DNA from: Helicobacter sp. NHP19-003
Lineage (GTDB): Bacteria; Campylobacterota; Campylobacteria; Campylobacterales; Helicobacteraceae
NCBI RefSeq assembly: GCF_019703305.1
Contig: NZ_AP024814.1
Coordinates: 1,240,001 to 1,304,000 of the forward strand
Length of the DNA stretch: 64,000 nucleotides
Reading direction: 5' to 3'
Part shown: positions 45,617 through 54,669 of the stretch, piece after piece
Layout: every line of letters starts with the position of its first letter
Position numbering within the stretch: the first letter of the stretch is position 1
Program-made: the position numbers and the translations under genes
Notes under the pieces: model-generated
Databases searched by the model: none
The model's input: only the letters and a program-made list of their open reading frames with translations
Told to the model about the DNA's origin: nothing

Positions 45617-46380
45617 GAGCAGAAAATCTTAAAAAATCCTATGGGGCGTTTGAGGTGCTAAAGGGGATCAACTTCACTCTAAAGCCCCAAGAAATCCTAA
45701 GCTTGGTGGGCGAGAGTGGGTGCGGCAAGAGCACGGCGGCTAAGATTTGTGTGGGGATGCACCCAGCCAGCGGAGGCGAGGTGTTCTTTGAGGGCAAGCC
45801 TTTAAGCAAATTTGGGGCTAAAGAGTGGCGCGCTTACCGCCAAAGCGTGCAAATGGTGTTTCAAGACCCCTACTCTAGCCTCAACCCCCGTTGGCGTATC
45901 CAAGACATCATCGCCGAGCCCTTGCTCTTAAACACGAATTTAAGCAAGAGTGAAAGACGCAAACGGGTGCTAGAAATCATGGCGCAAACGGGGCTGAAAG
46001 AAGAGTGGGCGACAAGGTATCCGCACCAATTCTCCGGCGGACAACGCCAAAGAGTGGGGATTGCAAGGGCGTTGATTTTAAAGCCCAAGGTGCTCATTTG
46101 CGATGAGCCCGTGTCCGCTTTAGATGTGTCGATCCAAGCACAGATTTTAAATTTGCTCTTGGATTTGCAAGCCCAGCTGGGCTTAAGCTATCTTTTTATC
46201 AGCCACGATTTGGGCGTGGTGGAGCACATCAGCGATCGCATTTTGGTGATGGAGGGGGGCGTGATTGTGGAGGAGGGGAGCATAGAGAGTGTGCTAAGCG
46301 ATCCTAAGCACCCCTACACGAAAAAGCTTTTAAACGCCGTCCCCCATCTAGATAAAATGTTGCAACGATTTCAAGACTAA
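45610..46380 (+). CDS. dppF: Dipeptide ABC transporter ATPase
   Basis: 256 residues. Walker [10 protein letters not shown] loop [12 protein letters not shown], signature [15 protein letters not shown] and Walker [12 protein letters not shown]. It pairs with DppD to power import. Followed by obgE after fourteen bases. Confidence 0.95.
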   Translation: MLRAENLKKSYGAFEVLKGINFTLKPQEILSLVGESGCGKSTAAKICVGMHPASGGEVFFEGKPLSKFGAKEWRAYRQSVQMVFQDPYSSLNPRWRIQDIIAEPLLLNTNLSKSERRKRVLEIMAQTGLKEEWATRYPHQFSGGQRQRVGIARALILKPKVLICDEPVSALDVSIQAQILNLLLDLQAQLGLSYLFISHDLGVVEHISDRILVMEGGVIVEEGSIESVLSDPKHPYTKKLLNAVPHLDKMLQRFQD

Positions 46381-46394
46381 TTCAAGGGTTTTTC

Positions 46395-47360
46395 ATGTTT
46401 GTGGATTGCGTGGAGATCAGCGTAACTTCGGGCAAGGGCGGAGCTGGCTGCGTGAGCTTTAGACGAGAGAAATTCGTCATGGAGGGCGGGCCAGATGGGG
46501 GCGATGGGGGCGATGGGGGCGACATTGTCTTTAAAGTGGATAGCAATAGCGACACCTTGAGTGCCTTTAGGGGCAAGAAGCACTACAAAGCCCAAAATGG
46601 CGCGCCCGGTGGGCCCAAAAATTGCAGCGGCAAGAGAGGGCAGGATTTAATCATTTCTATCCCCCCCGGCACACAGATTTTTAACAGCGGCACGGGGGAG
46701 TTGCTTTGCGACTTAATAGAGAGTGGGACGCAGACGACCTTACTAAAAGGGGGCAAGGGGGGGCTTGGCAATGTCCGCTTTAAGAGCGCGTCCAAACAAC
46801 GCCCCACCTACGCCCAAAAGGGCATGGCGGGGGCGAGCCTAAACTTGCGCCTAGAGCTCAAACTCATTGCCCATGTGGGCTTAGTGGGCTTTCCAAATGC
46901 CGGCAAAAGCACGCTCATTAGTGTGCTCTCCAACGCCCGCCCCAAAATCGCCCCCTACGCCTTCACGACCCTAATCCCCAACTTAGGGGTGGTGCAAGCC
47001 GGGCAGTTTCAAGAATTTGTCATGGCAGACATTCCGGGGATCATTTCAGGGGCGAGTGCGGGCAAGGGTTTGGGGCTGGACTTTTTACGCCACTTAGAAC
47101 GCACGAAGTTTTTACTCTTTGTGCTAGACACCACCCACGACATACACGAGCAATACACGCAACTACGCCACGAACTAGCCCATTTTTCTAGCGCGCTTGC
47201 CCAAAGGGATTTTGGCGTGGCTTTAAACAAAATGGATGCAGGGCAAGTGCCTGAGTTTCACGCCCCAAATGCCCGTTTTGTGTTGCCCATTTCTGCCGCC
47301 ACCACTGAGAACACAGGGCAGCTGTTGCAACTTTTAGTCCAAGCCTTGCAACTCTCTTAA
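46395..47360 (+). CDS. obgE: Obg-family GTPase
   Basis: 321 residues. Glycine-rich Obg fold ([39 protein letters not shown]) and G domain ([22 protein letters not shown]). It acts in ribosome assembly and growth control. No C-terminal Obg extension, as is common. Coupled to ribF through TAATG. Confidence 0.95.
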   Translation: MFVDCVEISVTSGKGGAGCVSFRREKFVMEGGPDGGDGGDGGDIVFKVDSNSDTLSAFRGKKHYKAQNGAPGGPKNCSGKRGQDLIISIPPGTQIFNSGTGELLCDLIESGTQTTLLKGGKGGLGNVRFKSASKQRPTYAQKGMAGASLNLRLELKLIAHVGLVGFPNAGKSTLISVLSNARPKIAPYAFTTLIPNLGVVQAGQFQEFVMADIPGIISGASAGKGLGLDFLRHLERTKFLLFVLDTTHDIHEQYTQLRHELAHFSSALAQRDFGVALNKMDAGQVPEFHAPNARFVLPISAATTENTGQLLQLLVQALQLS

Positions 47361-48232
47361 TGTCCGACTTTTTAGCCCATGACTTTTTAGACAACAGCAG
47401 CACGAGCCTAGCCATCGGCAAGTTTGACGGCGTGCATTTGGCACACCAACAGCTCTTAAGCCTACTGGACACCAAAGGGGCAGTGTTGATTGTAGATTGG
47501 CAAAGGGCAAAAGAGGTGCTGACCCCCCTAAAAGAACGCATACACCTATTGCAAGCATGTGCCAAAGAAGTTTATTTCTTGCCTTTAGAAAGGGTTTGCA
47601 CCCTCTTGCCCTCTGAGTTTTGCATGCTCTTGTTGTCTAAATGCCCGCATTTACAAAAAATCGTGGTGGGCTATGATTTTAAATTTGGGGTGCAACGGAG
47701 CGGCGATATACACACCTTAAGGCATCTGTTGCCTCCAAATATCCGCTTAGAGGTTTTGCCCGCCTTTAAAATCAAGGGCATGCCCTTACACGCCCGCCAT
47801 ATCCGCACCTGCATTAAACGGGGCGAAGTGGGGTTGGCTTGTCAATTTTTAACCCGTCCCTTTAGCCTAGAGGGGGTGGTGATCTCAGGGCAACGCTTAG
47901 GCAGCGCACAACTTTACCCCACGCTCAACATGGCAATCCCCCCAAATGCCCTTTTGCCCGCTTTTGGGGTGTATGCCGTGCGGGTCAAATTTGCCGACAA
48001 CCCGGCGTATTTTGAGGGCGTGAGCTTTTTAGGCGAACGCCTTAGCACAGACCGGCACCTAGCCCTAGAAACCCACATTTTAAACACACAAATCCACACC
48101 CCCCCCCTTTTTATGCAAATCTCTTTTATCCAAAAGATACGCGACAACGCCTTTTTTGACAATTTGCAAGAGCTGAAAATGCAAATTAGCACCGACATAG
48201 ACAGGGCAAAAACACTCTTAAAGCCCGGGTAA
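47360..48232 (+). CDS. ribF: Bifunctional riboflavin kinase/FAD synthetase
   Basis: 290 residues. AIGKFDGVHLAHQQLL is the nucleotidyl-transfer motif; VVGYDFKFGVQRSGDI and the kinase segment FSLEGVVISGQRLGSAQLYPT follow, with TLNMAIP close by. It makes FMN and FAD from riboflavin. It is the last gene before the accessory region. Confidence 0.93.
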   Translation: MSDFLAHDFLDNSSTSLAIGKFDGVHLAHQQLLSLLDTKGAVLIVDWQRAKEVLTPLKERIHLLQACAKEVYFLPLERVCTLLPSEFCMLLLSKCPHLQKIVVGYDFKFGVQRSGDIHTLRHLLPPNIRLEVLPAFKIKGMPLHARHIRTCIKRGEVGLACQFLTRPFSLEGVVISGQRLGSAQLYPTLNMAIPPNALLPAFGVYAVRVKFADNPAYFEGVSFLGERLSTDRHLALETHILNTQIHTPPLFMQISFIQKIRDNAFFDNLQELKMQISTDIDRAKTLLKPG

Positions 48233-48435
48233 GAGTAAGTTTGTTAGATTTTTAACCCTATTCCCACAAATATCCCTAGCAAAACCCTACACTAACGCAG
48301 TTTGCAGCACACGCAAATATCAGCGGAACAAAACACACGCCCCAAACTTAAGCTCCAAACTTAAACCCTAAGCTCCATTACCCTTGAAGGTCTATGGGCC
48401 ATCACTGCTGGTGGGGGATTTGAAAAATCGGTGAA

Positions 48436-49701
48436 TCACCCACCCGCTAAAGACGGGTGGGCTTCTTGCTTCAACGATCCATAACTAGCAGTATCCAGTA
48501 TGTAGCCATACTTGGTTACAGCCCCGTTAGCGGAATCTCCACAAGCGTAACTTCGGGTAATCCCTACCCTAGTTTTATCTACCTTGATAGCGTGTCGCTC
48601 ATCTAGCATTCCCAAAGCATAGTTTCTGATATTGATGCTAGCGTTTAGGTCTCTGTGGTGGTATGTTTGACAACAAGGGCAGATAAAATTTCTAATAGGC
48701 AGTGGCTTTTTACCTGTGTTGCTCCCACAGGTCGAGCAGATTTGAGAGCTAGGGAAGTATTGGTCAATTTTGATAAGGGTTTTACCCTTCCAACCAGCCT
48801 TATATTCTAATAGACTAATGAGCCTAGACCAGCTGGCATTGGCAATGCTCTTAGCTAGTTTGTGGTTTTTGACCAAATTCCTAACTTTCAAGGTTTCTAC
48901 TGCTATCAAATCGTATTGATTGGTTATCTCATTACTGATTTTATGTAGGTAGTCCTCTCTGCTATTCCTGATAGAAGCGTGGATTTGTGCCACTTTCTTG
49001 GCTTGTTTTTTTCTATTACTAGAACCTTTTAGTTTCTTAGACAATCTCCTTTGCGCTTTAGTGAGTTTGGTTTGTAGATTCTGGAAAAACTTTTTATAGG
49101 GATAGAGCACGCCACTACTGGCTATCACTAAAGACTCTAAACCCATATCTAAACCCACAGCTTTTTTGATAGTTGTGGGTTTAGGTTCAGGCTCATTATC
49201 CTCATAGCTTATAGAGAGATAGTATTTATCTGCTACGCAAGAGATAAACCCCTGTTTGACGATAGAGTTTGTAGGCAAATGCCTATGAAACTTGGCTTTA
49301 ATAGCTTCTTTGAATTTGGGTAGCTTGACTTGGTTGTTGCCTAAATCCATCTCTAAGTGTTGCGGGACACAGAAAGACTGCTTCGCATGCTTTTTAGATT
49401 TGAATCTAGGATAATCTGCCAGCTTAGAGAAAAACCTATCAAAGGCTGTTGTCAGCTGTCTTAGTGCCATTTGCAAGCTTTGAGAGTTGCATTCACTTAG
49501 GTAAGCGTAAGCCTCTTGTTTTTTGAGAGTAGTGAGCGCCTTTTGCATGCTAAAGTAATTTTCTCTAATGCCTTGTGCGTATTGCTTTTGGCGGTATGCT
49601 AAAAAGTAGTTATAGACCACCCTAGCACAGCCAAAGTGCTTGTGTATCAAGGTTTTTTGCTCTATGGTGGGATAAATTCTAAACTTTATTGCTTTAAGCA
49701 A
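48436..49701 (-). CDS. tnpB: TnpB, RNA-guided nuclease of IS605
   Basis: 421 residues. RuvC catalytic residues lie in GLDMGLESL, IAVETLKV and HRDLNASINI; zinc cysteines in CSTCGSN...CPCC. N-terminal helix-turn-helix region is present. TnpB proteins are ancestors of Cas12 and cut DNA guided by an omega RNA made from the 3' end of tnpB and the adjoining element end. Here the coding sequence runs into the terminal hairpin (last residues HPSLAGG), so gene and guide RNA overlap. The TAM would be TTTAA(G). Confidence 0.92.
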   Translation of the reverse strand: MLKAIKFRIYPTIEQKTLIHKHFGCARVVYNYFLAYRQKQYAQGIRENYFSMQKALTTLKKQEAYAYLSECNSQSLQMALRQLTTAFDRFFSKLADYPRFKSKKHAKQSFCVPQHLEMDLGNNQVKLPKFKEAIKAKFHRHLPTNSIVKQGFISCVADKYYLSISYEDNEPEPKPTTIKKAVGLDMGLESLVIASSGVLYPYKKFFQNLQTKLTKAQRRLSKKLKGSSNRKKQAKKVAQIHASIRNSREDYLHKISNEITNQYDLIAVETLKVRNLVKNHKLAKSIANASWSRLISLLEYKAGWKGKTLIKIDQYFPSSQICSTCGSNTGKKPLPIRNFICPCCQTYHHRDLNASINIRNYALGMLDERHAIKVDKTRVGITRSYACGDSANGAVTKYGYILDTASYGSLKQEAHPSLAGG

Positions 49702-49765
49702 TTTCTTACGCCTTAACTTTACATCATTATAACATAATTTTATAAAATATTTTTGAGGTAGAGCT

Positions 49766-50194
49766 ATGAAAGAAAACCATTACAAACTCAAAGGCTATTT
49801 GTCCACAAACAGGAGCAAACATAATCTAAAAGCCCATTTGATTTTAGTGTGTAAATACAGAAAAAAGTTGCTCGTAGGAGATGTGGCTATTTTTATAAAG
49901 TCTGTGCTTGAAGAGATAGAGGAAAGTTCAGATTTTATCATCATAGCAATGGAGACAGATAAAGATCATCTACACCTGATGATTCAATATATCCCTAGGG
50001 TGTCTATCAGTTCCATTATCTTGCGGATCAAGCAGATGACTACTTATAGAGTTTGGAGAGAACCAAGATTTATCCCGTTCTTACGCAAGCATTTTTGGAA
50101 AGAACAAAAATTTTGGACAGATGGATTTTTTGCCTGTTCCATAGGAGAAGCTAACCCAGAAACCATCAAAAGATACATAGAAAATCAAGGGTAG
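49766..50194 (+). CDS. tnpA: TnpA, Y1 HUH transposase of IS605
   Basis: 142 residues. HUH motif HLH in DKDHLHLMIQYIP and the catalytic tyrosine in PETIKRYIENQG. It cuts and joins single-stranded element ends. The gene is intact here, with a run of six A where copy 1 has seven. The promoter region between tnpA and tnpB is A/T rich. Confidence 0.93.
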   Translation: MKENHYKLKGYLSTNRSKHNLKAHLILVCKYRKKLLVGDVAIFIKSVLEEIEESSDFIIIAMETDKDHLHLMIQYIPRVSISSIILRIKQMTTYRVWREPRFIPFLRKHFWKEQKFWTDGFFACSIGEANPETIKRYIENQG

Positions 50195-50272
50195 GGGGCA
50201 TTCATCCCACCCGCTAAAGACGAGTGGGATTTCTGCCGGAGAGTCTTAAAGAAGCCAGCTTGTTAGAAGGAA

Positions 50273-50298
50273 CCCCGCCTGCGCCTTGCAAGCGGGGG
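50273..50298 (-). terminator. Stem-loop downstream of the AapA-like gene
   Basis: Minus strand CCCCGC pairs with GCGGGG around a loop, followed by TTCCTTCT. It could end the toxin message. Confidence 0.45.
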
Positions 50299-50307
50299 GA
50301 GCCTAGG

Positions 50308-50397
50308 CTACCATTCTACTTTGAGCTTGAATTTTAGCCCAAAAGCAGAAAATTTTAGGTAGAATACCCTAGAGCTTCCATCATGTTTCTCACACAT
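50308..50397 (-). CDS. aapA: AapA-like type I toxin peptide
   Basis: 29 residues starting MCEKHDGSS, then VFYLKFSAFGLKFKLK and a final VEW. The spacing of KH, S, YLK, S, G and K follows the H. pylori AapA family (AapA1 begins MATKHGKNS and has LYLKISFLGCK). CGGAGA lies before the ATG. AapA peptides are short membrane toxins whose translation is blocked by a cis-encoded antisense RNA, IsoA; both parts are visible here. Confidence 0.75.
   Translation of the reverse strand: MCEKHDGSSRVFYLKFSAFGLKFKLKVEW
50360..50365 (+). promoter_or_regulatory. IsoA-like antisense RNA promoter
   Basis: TAGAAT on the plus strand inside the aapA coding region. Transcription from about 50372 would run against the aapA start codon, ribosome site and 5' leader, as IsoA does in H. 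pylori. The CCCCCTAAAGGGGG hairpin at 50422-50435 could end or cap this RNA. Confidence 0.65.
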
Positions 50398-50441
50398 GAC
50401 GAATCTCCGTTATAAGCTGTGCCCCCTAAAGGGGGCTCTGT

Positions 50442-50447
50442 ATTCTA
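50442..50447 (-). promoter_or_regulatory. aapA promoter (-10)
   Basis: TAGAAT on the minus strand preceded by GG. The transcript would begin with a stable CCCCC/GGGGG hairpin, like the protective 5' hairpin of aapA messages. The same TAGAATAC block occurs in the antisense promoter, forming an inverted repeat. Confidence 0.6.
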
Positions 50448-50469
50448 CCCCAATCCCCCTTAAACCCCC

Positions 50470-50514
50470 TTCATAAAAACGCTTATCGCGTCTTCATAAA
50501 AACGCTTATCGCGT
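50470..50514. repeat. Two 22-base direct repeats with terminator-like hairpin
   Basis: TTCATAAAAACGCTTATCGC occurs at 50470 and 50493. Each unit can pair AAAACGC with GCGTTTT-like sequence; the second is followed by seven T, so it may terminate transcription in both directions. The remaining intergenic bases to 50569 show nothing else. Confidence 0.6.
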
Positions 50515-50569
50515 TTTTTTCACAAACAAAAGCAAAAAGCCCTTTGCCCCTTGTGCTAGACTTTGGGCT

Positions 50570-51487
50570 ATGGAAATCATGCTCACTCCCCTTGGCGTTG
50601 TCAAAGGCTTAGATGGGCGAGTCTTTCGCATCGACCCCTCCGTGTTTGAGCGACTCAAAGCCCACCAATTAGACATCCCTGTTGACATCGAGCACACGGG
50701 GGGCGCGGTAGGCTGGGTCAAAAACGCCACCCTCACGCGCAAAAACAACGCCATTTACGGCCAAATGGAGCTAAACCCCCCACACACGGGGCTTTTAAAG
50801 GACAAGACCTACCGCTATTTGAGCCCCACCTACCTTGTGGATAGCACAAACGCCGTGCAGACCATCGTCAGCCTAGCCCTCGTCAACACCCCTAACATCT
50901 TAAAACAGGCCTTAAACAACATACAAGGAGAACTGATGGAATTAGACCCCACACCACCCACGCAAGACGCGCCCCAAAACGCCAGCACGCCCCAAGAAGC
51001 CCCCCAAGAAGCCCCTAAGCAAGAGGGCCTAGAGCTTAGCGCCAACACGGCTAGCCTCTTGGCCTCCATCGCCGGGCAAATCGCGCAAATCCAGCAGACT
51101 TTGGGCAAAATCCCCCACGCCCAGCCAAACAGCACCCAAGCCACAGCCACAGAGGCCAAAGATGCCGAAATTGCGGACTTGAAGGCGCAAATTGAGGCCT
51201 TGAAAGCGCAAAACGCCAAAGAAGCCCAAGCGGCCAGAACTAAGCGCATCGACAGCCTGCTGGCCAGCAATGCGATCTTAAAGCATAGAGAGGCGGATTT
51301 AAGGGGCTTTGAGGGCTCGGCCGAGAGCTTTGAATCGTTTGTGGAAATCTACAAGCTGGAGGCCAACGCACACAAGGGCATTGCCTTTAACAGCATGCAA
51401 GAGCCCCCCGCCCAAAGTGCCCTAGAGCAGGAAATCGAGCGTCAATTAGGGGCGTTTGGCTTTGTTGGCTCCCCTGCCAAACATTGA
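50570..51487 (+). CDS. Mu gpI-like prohead protease/scaffold
   Basis: 305 residues. The N-terminus (LTPLGVVKGLDGRVFRIDPS, IPVDIEHTGGAVGWVKNATL, DKTYRYLSPTYLVD) follows the phage I-like protein family of Mu. The second half is glutamine/alanine rich with coiled-coil (AEIADLKAQIEALKAQ), as expected for an internal scaffold. First recognisable prophage gene after the AapA module. Confidence 0.8.
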   Translation: MEIMLTPLGVVKGLDGRVFRIDPSVFERLKAHQLDIPVDIEHTGGAVGWVKNATLTRKNNAIYGQMELNPPHTGLLKDKTYRYLSPTYLVDSTNAVQTIVSLALVNTPNILKQALNNIQGELMELDPTPPTQDAPQNASTPQEAPQEAPKQEGLELSANTASLLASIAGQIAQIQQTLGKIPHAQPNSTQATATEAKDAEIADLKAQIEALKAQNAKEAQAARTKRIDSLLASNAILKHREADLRGFEGSAESFESFVEIYKLEANAHKGIAFNSMQEPPAQSALEQEIERQLGAFGFVGSPAKH

Positions 51488-52115
51488 GCAAGTCCCCCAA
51501 GAGGACATCGATGATGCCAACTTTGTCCTCACGCTAAACACGCTTGCAAACAACTTTGCCTCCCTGCAAACCTACACCGCCCTAAACCCCCCAACCAACA
51601 CCCAATCCCTGCCAAGTTTGATCCCCCAAAGCCGCCCCACCTTCTTGCCCCGTTTAAGAGCGGGCATCGCCCAGCTAAACGCCGCGATAGACTCGTTCAA
51701 CGCCCGTTTAACACGGGGTTTAGCCCCTTTAGTTGTGCACGCATCGTTGCAAAGGCCCACGGCATACACGCTTGCCACCGATGGGCTTTTCATCGAGCAC
51801 ACACAAATGGCGTTGGGTTATTTGTTAGCGCCCTTGAGTGTCGGGGATGGAAACTTAAGCCTGTGGCTGGGGTATTTTGTGGGCTGTTGGGGCGTGCTCT
51901 CTGTGCGCGTGGCCTCTCCATTTGCCACAAAGCCCATCGACTGCACAATCAGCCTTAAAACCCCCACACAAACCCTTTGGCAAACCCCCCTAAAGGGCAC
52001 AGGCAGTGTGTGTGCGCGCCAAATCGTGCGGCTAGAGGCAGGGGCGGTGCTAAGCATTGAGGGCGATGAAACCTTCTGCCTCACCCAAGTGCTCATCGAT
52101 TTCGCGCGCTTTTAA
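51456..52115 (+). CDS. Phage structural protein of unknown type
   Basis: 219 residues overlapping gpI and ending one base into the MuF gene. A TTG start at 51456 is likely; no ATG is near. The second half is beta-rich (YFVGCWGVLSVRVASPF, GSVCARQIVRLEAGAVLSIE), which would suit a capsid decoration or head protein. I do not recognise a family. Confidence 0.6.
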   Translation: MALLAPLPNIEQVPQEDIDDANFVLTLNTLANNFASLQTYTALNPPTNTQSLPSLIPQSRPTFLPRLRAGIAQLNAAIDSFNARLTRGLAPLVVHASLQRPTAYTLATDGLFIEHTQMALGYLLAPLSVGDGNLSLWLGYFVGCWGVLSVRVASPFATKPIDCTISLKTPTQTLWQTPLKGTGSVCARQIVRLEAGAVLSIEGDETFCLTQVLIDFARF

Positions 52116-53479
52116 TGCCCTTCATCGAAGCCATCGACTCTTTAATGGCGCGTGAGCCCACGCTCATACCTGACGGGGCTAGCTTTAAGTTTAATGAGTA
52201 TTTAAGGGTGTTTGCCATTTCTAAAGTCGCCCGCTTAGACATCATCCAAGACACGCAAAAGGCTTTAAAAAAAGCCCTAGAGCAGGGCTTGAGCGCACAG
52301 CAATTTTTAAAAGCAAACCCCAACTTAGTGTCCAAAATTGGCAAGAAAAGATTAGCTAGGGTTTTTGCGCACAATCTCATCTACGCCAACACACGGGGAA
52401 AAATGCTCCGTTATGAGTCCGCCCCGCCCATTCAAGATTCCAGCGATGGGGACGGGTGGTATTTCGTGTTCCACAGCCGCCACGACAGCCGGGCACGGCA
52501 TTTAGAATTTGACGGCATTTGCCTACCAAGAAAACATGCCCTTTGGAAAACCCACACCCCGCCTTTGGATTGGGGCTGTCGGTGTGAGTTGCAGATGTGG
52601 AGTGAAAGGCAGATCAAGGCTAAGGGGATAGAAGTTACTAAAAACCCGCCTAAAGGTAGCGCAAAAGAACCCGGGCATTTTGAGCCAGACGCGCCCACAT
52701 TTATTAAAAACTTGCTTTCTAGCAAAAGGCAATCGTATAAGGACAACCCACAGGCGTTAAAGGTGTTGGACAAGATCGATGCAAACGCCAAGAATCAACA
52801 GGCGTTATTTGAGCGTGTCGCCCCCGCCTTTTTAAAAAACACCTTGCTTCACTTAGGAAAATTAGCCCAAGCAAATTGTTTTTTAGACCCCAAAACCTTT
52901 AAAAAGTTGGACGCTTTTGACGCATTTTTGGCTTTAGAGGCCATGCAAGACAAGCGCATTAAAGTCTTGGATAAGATGGCGTATTTTTTCAACGCCCCCT
53001 TGCAAAGGTGGTATCAGCTGGACTTAACAGAGCCCAACACCACCATTTTAAAGCGAATCCCCAAAGGTCCCGTGGATTTAAAGATTGAGCAGTTGGCTAA
53101 ATTGCAAGAAGGGGAAGATGACCAACAAGCCCAAGCTAGGATCCTTAAAGCCCTTGAGTTTTGGCAACCCATCTTAAACTTAAACGACAAACAAGACCGC
53201 CACATGCAAGGCAATAAGAATTACACGCTAGGGCGTGGTTATTATGAAGCCCCCCTTGATGCCGATAGGGTCAAACCGCTGTTTAAACATGGTAAATTTC
53301 TTTGGACTATGGACGGCGATTGGGATAAAAAGATTGTCATCACCCACCCCGACTTTTACGGCGTGCATGTGCCCAATGGCGACTTAAGCCAAGCTAAAAA
53401 AACACACAAAAGTAAAGTCCATTTTGCTAATGATGGCTTTCATATGGTACCCTACATGAGCAAGGATAAGGAGAAGTGA
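52115..53479 (+). CDS. MuF head-morphogenesis protein fused to a type-50 polymorphic toxin domain
   Basis: 454 residues. The N-terminal half is Mu gpF-like: FHSRHDSRARHLEFDGICLP, KTHTPPLDWGCRCELQMW. A helical middle follows. The last 100 residues fit the bacterial toxin 50 domain: KQDRHMQGNKNYTLGRGYY, and the closing KSKVHFANDGFHMVPYM with its conserved H and HMVP. MuF proteins of temperate phages carry such exchangeable toxins, thought to enter target cells with the virion. The next gene overlaps the stop by four bases and is the likely immunity gene. Confidence 0.82.
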   Translation: MPFIEAIDSLMAREPTLIPDGASFKFNEYLRVFAISKVARLDIIQDTQKALKKALEQGLSAQQFLKANPNLVSKIGKKRLARVFAHNLIYANTRGKMLRYESAPPIQDSSDGDGWYFVFHSRHDSRARHLEFDGICLPRKHALWKTHTPPLDWGCRCELQMWSERQIKAKGIEVTKNPPKGSAKEPGHFEPDAPTFIKNLLSSKRQSYKDNPQALKVLDKIDANAKNQQALFERVAPAFLKNTLLHLGKLAQANCFLDPKTFKKLDAFDAFLALEAMQDKRIKVLDKMAYFFNAPLQRWYQLDLTEPNTTILKRIPKGPVDLKIEQLAKLQEGEDDQQAQARILKALEFWQPILNLNDKQDRHMQGNKNYTLGRGYYEAPLDADRVKPLFKHGKFLWTMDGDWDKKIVITHPDFYGVHVPNGDLSQAKKTHKSKVHFANDGFHMVPYMSKDKEK

Positions 53480-53709
53480 TGGACATTTTTAGCGTAAAAC
53501 AATACCAAGATTGGGTCGTGCAGCTTGTCGATTCTAAAGGGAGAGTAAAAAAAGGGGTTTTTATTGGTTACGATGGTCCAAACTATGATGAATATGAAGA
53601 AGAGGATAGACTTTTGTTGTTGGTGAAATGTGGGATTATTTGCTACAAAGCCCAAGACATCGCCACATTCACGCCCATACGCAAAGCCACAGAAGAAGAA
53701 ATGCGCTAA
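53476..53709 (+). CDS. Probable immunity protein for the MuF-linked toxin
   Basis: 77 residues, acidic (YDGPNYDEYEEEDRLLLLV), small beta-type fold with an opening QYQDWVVQLVDSKGRVKKG. It overlaps the toxin gene by four bases. No motif proves immunity; the call rests on position, size and the usual toxin-immunity order. Confidence 0.55.
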   Translation: MMDIFSVKQYQDWVVQLVDSKGRVKKGVFIGYDGPNYDEYEEEDRLLLLVKCGIICYKAQDIATFTPIRKATEEEMR

Positions 53710-53732
53710 CGCCATTTAGATACAACGCCCTT

Positions 53733-53861
53733 TACGCCAACACACGGGGAAAAATGCTCCGTTATGAAAACGCCCCGCCCATTCAAGATTCCAGCGATGG
53801 GGACGGGTGGTATTTCGTCTTTCATAGCCGGCACGACAGCCGGGCACGGCATTTAGAATTT
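53733..53861 (+). repeat. Displaced copy of a MuF gene segment (129 bp direct repeat)
   Basis: Nearly identical to 52382-52510 within the MuF gene, from the ANTRGKMLRYE codons to SRARHLEF. It then runs into TGA-bearing unrelated sequence. Toxin domain and immunity gene lie exactly between the two repeats, so recombination could delete or swap the cassette. The copy has no ribosome site and is probably silent. Confidence 0.85.
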
Positions 53862-53929
53862 TTGACAAAACAAAAGAAAAACCCATACTAAAACTTAGAT
53901 TAAAATGTCCTTAAAAACAGAAAGGACAT

Positions 53930-54436
53930 GTGATGCACTCCATCTTGGGCAACCGCAATAACTTGATCCTCGCCGAGAACATCCGCACCCTGTATTTGCA
54001 GGGCAAGAGCTATGAGTACATCTGCCAAACGCTGGGCGTTTCCAAAAGCACCATCAACACCCACCGCAAGCGCGCCGCCAAAGAGGGGGACGATTGGGAC
54101 ACGCTCTTGCTCTTAAACCGCCGCAACACCCAGAACATCGCGATGAGCGAGGCCTACTTTGTGGGGCGGCTCATCGATGGCTTTGAGGCTCAGCTGCTCC
54201 ACACCCCCGAGCTTTCTTTAAAAGAGCTGGCCAAATACACAAAATTGTACTTCCAACTCAAATCCCCCAAGAACACAGACGACCTGCGCGCCAAAGAGCA
54301 ACAACACGCCAACACCATGCGCACGATTAAAGAAATCGCCCACCTTGCCCTAGAGTGCAACAACCGCGCGGTGGTGGAGTTTTTGAGCGCGCATGCCGAT
54401 GCGATCGTCAAGGCGGTTTTCAAAACACAAAAGTGA
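53930..54436 (+). CDS. DUF1804-family protein (Mu gp27-like small terminase)
   Basis: 168 residues. A helix-turn-helix near the N-terminus (GKSYEYICQTLGVSKSTINT, HRKRAAKEGDDWD) matches the DUF1804 family, assigned to small terminase of Mu-like phages. It would recognise phage DNA for packaging. Confidence 0.75.
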   Translation: MMHSILGNRNNLILAENIRTLYLQGKSYEYICQTLGVSKSTINTHRKRAAKEGDDWDTLLLLNRRNTQNIAMSEAYFVGRLIDGFEAQLLHTPELSLKELAKYTKLYFQLKSPKNTDDLRAKEQQHANTMRTIKEIAHLALECNNRAVVEFLSAHADAIVKAVFKTQK

Positions 54437-54466
54437 GCCCCCCCGCTTAAAGCGATGGGGCTAAAG

Positions 54467-54631
54467 TTAAATCTCTTGAAATTGCCCCACAAGCCCCGAC
54501 CTCCCCTCAAACAAGCCCAACACACAGCCCACCCCCAAAGTCGCTAAAATAAACGCGCCTAAACGGCAACTAAACGCTATGACAAGAGGGGGCAAAACCC
54601 AGCCAGCCAAAAAGAGCCACCTAAGCCCCAT
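54467..54631 (-). CDS. Small two-helix membrane protein, tentative
   Basis: 54 residues beginning MGLRWLFLAGWVLPPLVIAF, with a second hydrophobic helix (LGAFILATLGVGCVLGLF). GGGGGA lies five bases before the ATG. It is convergent with the DUF1804 gene. No family recognised; short frames of this kind can occur by chance. Confidence 0.4.
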   Translation of the reverse strand: MGLRWLFLAGWVLPPLVIAFSCRLGAFILATLGVGCVLGLFEGRSGLVGQFQEI

Positions 54632-54669
54632 TTAATCCCCCAAAGTTATAATGTTTAAAGGGAGAGAAG

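Larger units (their letters stand above)
48430..50244. mobile_element. IS605-family element, copy 2 (intact)
   Basis: 1815 bp with intact divergent tnpA and tnpB. On the minus strand the insertion follows TTTAAG (50250-50245). End palindromes match copy 1: CCCACCCG/CGGGTGGG next to tnpB and CCCACTCG/CGGGTGGG next to tnpA. Excision and insertion in this family occur as single strands without target duplication. It marks the border between ribF and the prophage region. Confidence 0.93.

Noticed and set aside
50381-50413. Plus-strand MFLTHDESPL mini-frame opposite aapA
   Set aside because: Ten codons, no ribosome site, and the region is better explained as the antisense RNA.
48430-50514. CRISPR array
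   Set aside because: The repeats here are IS605 end palindromes and one tandem pair; no regularly spaced repeats with unique spacers occur anywhere in the window.
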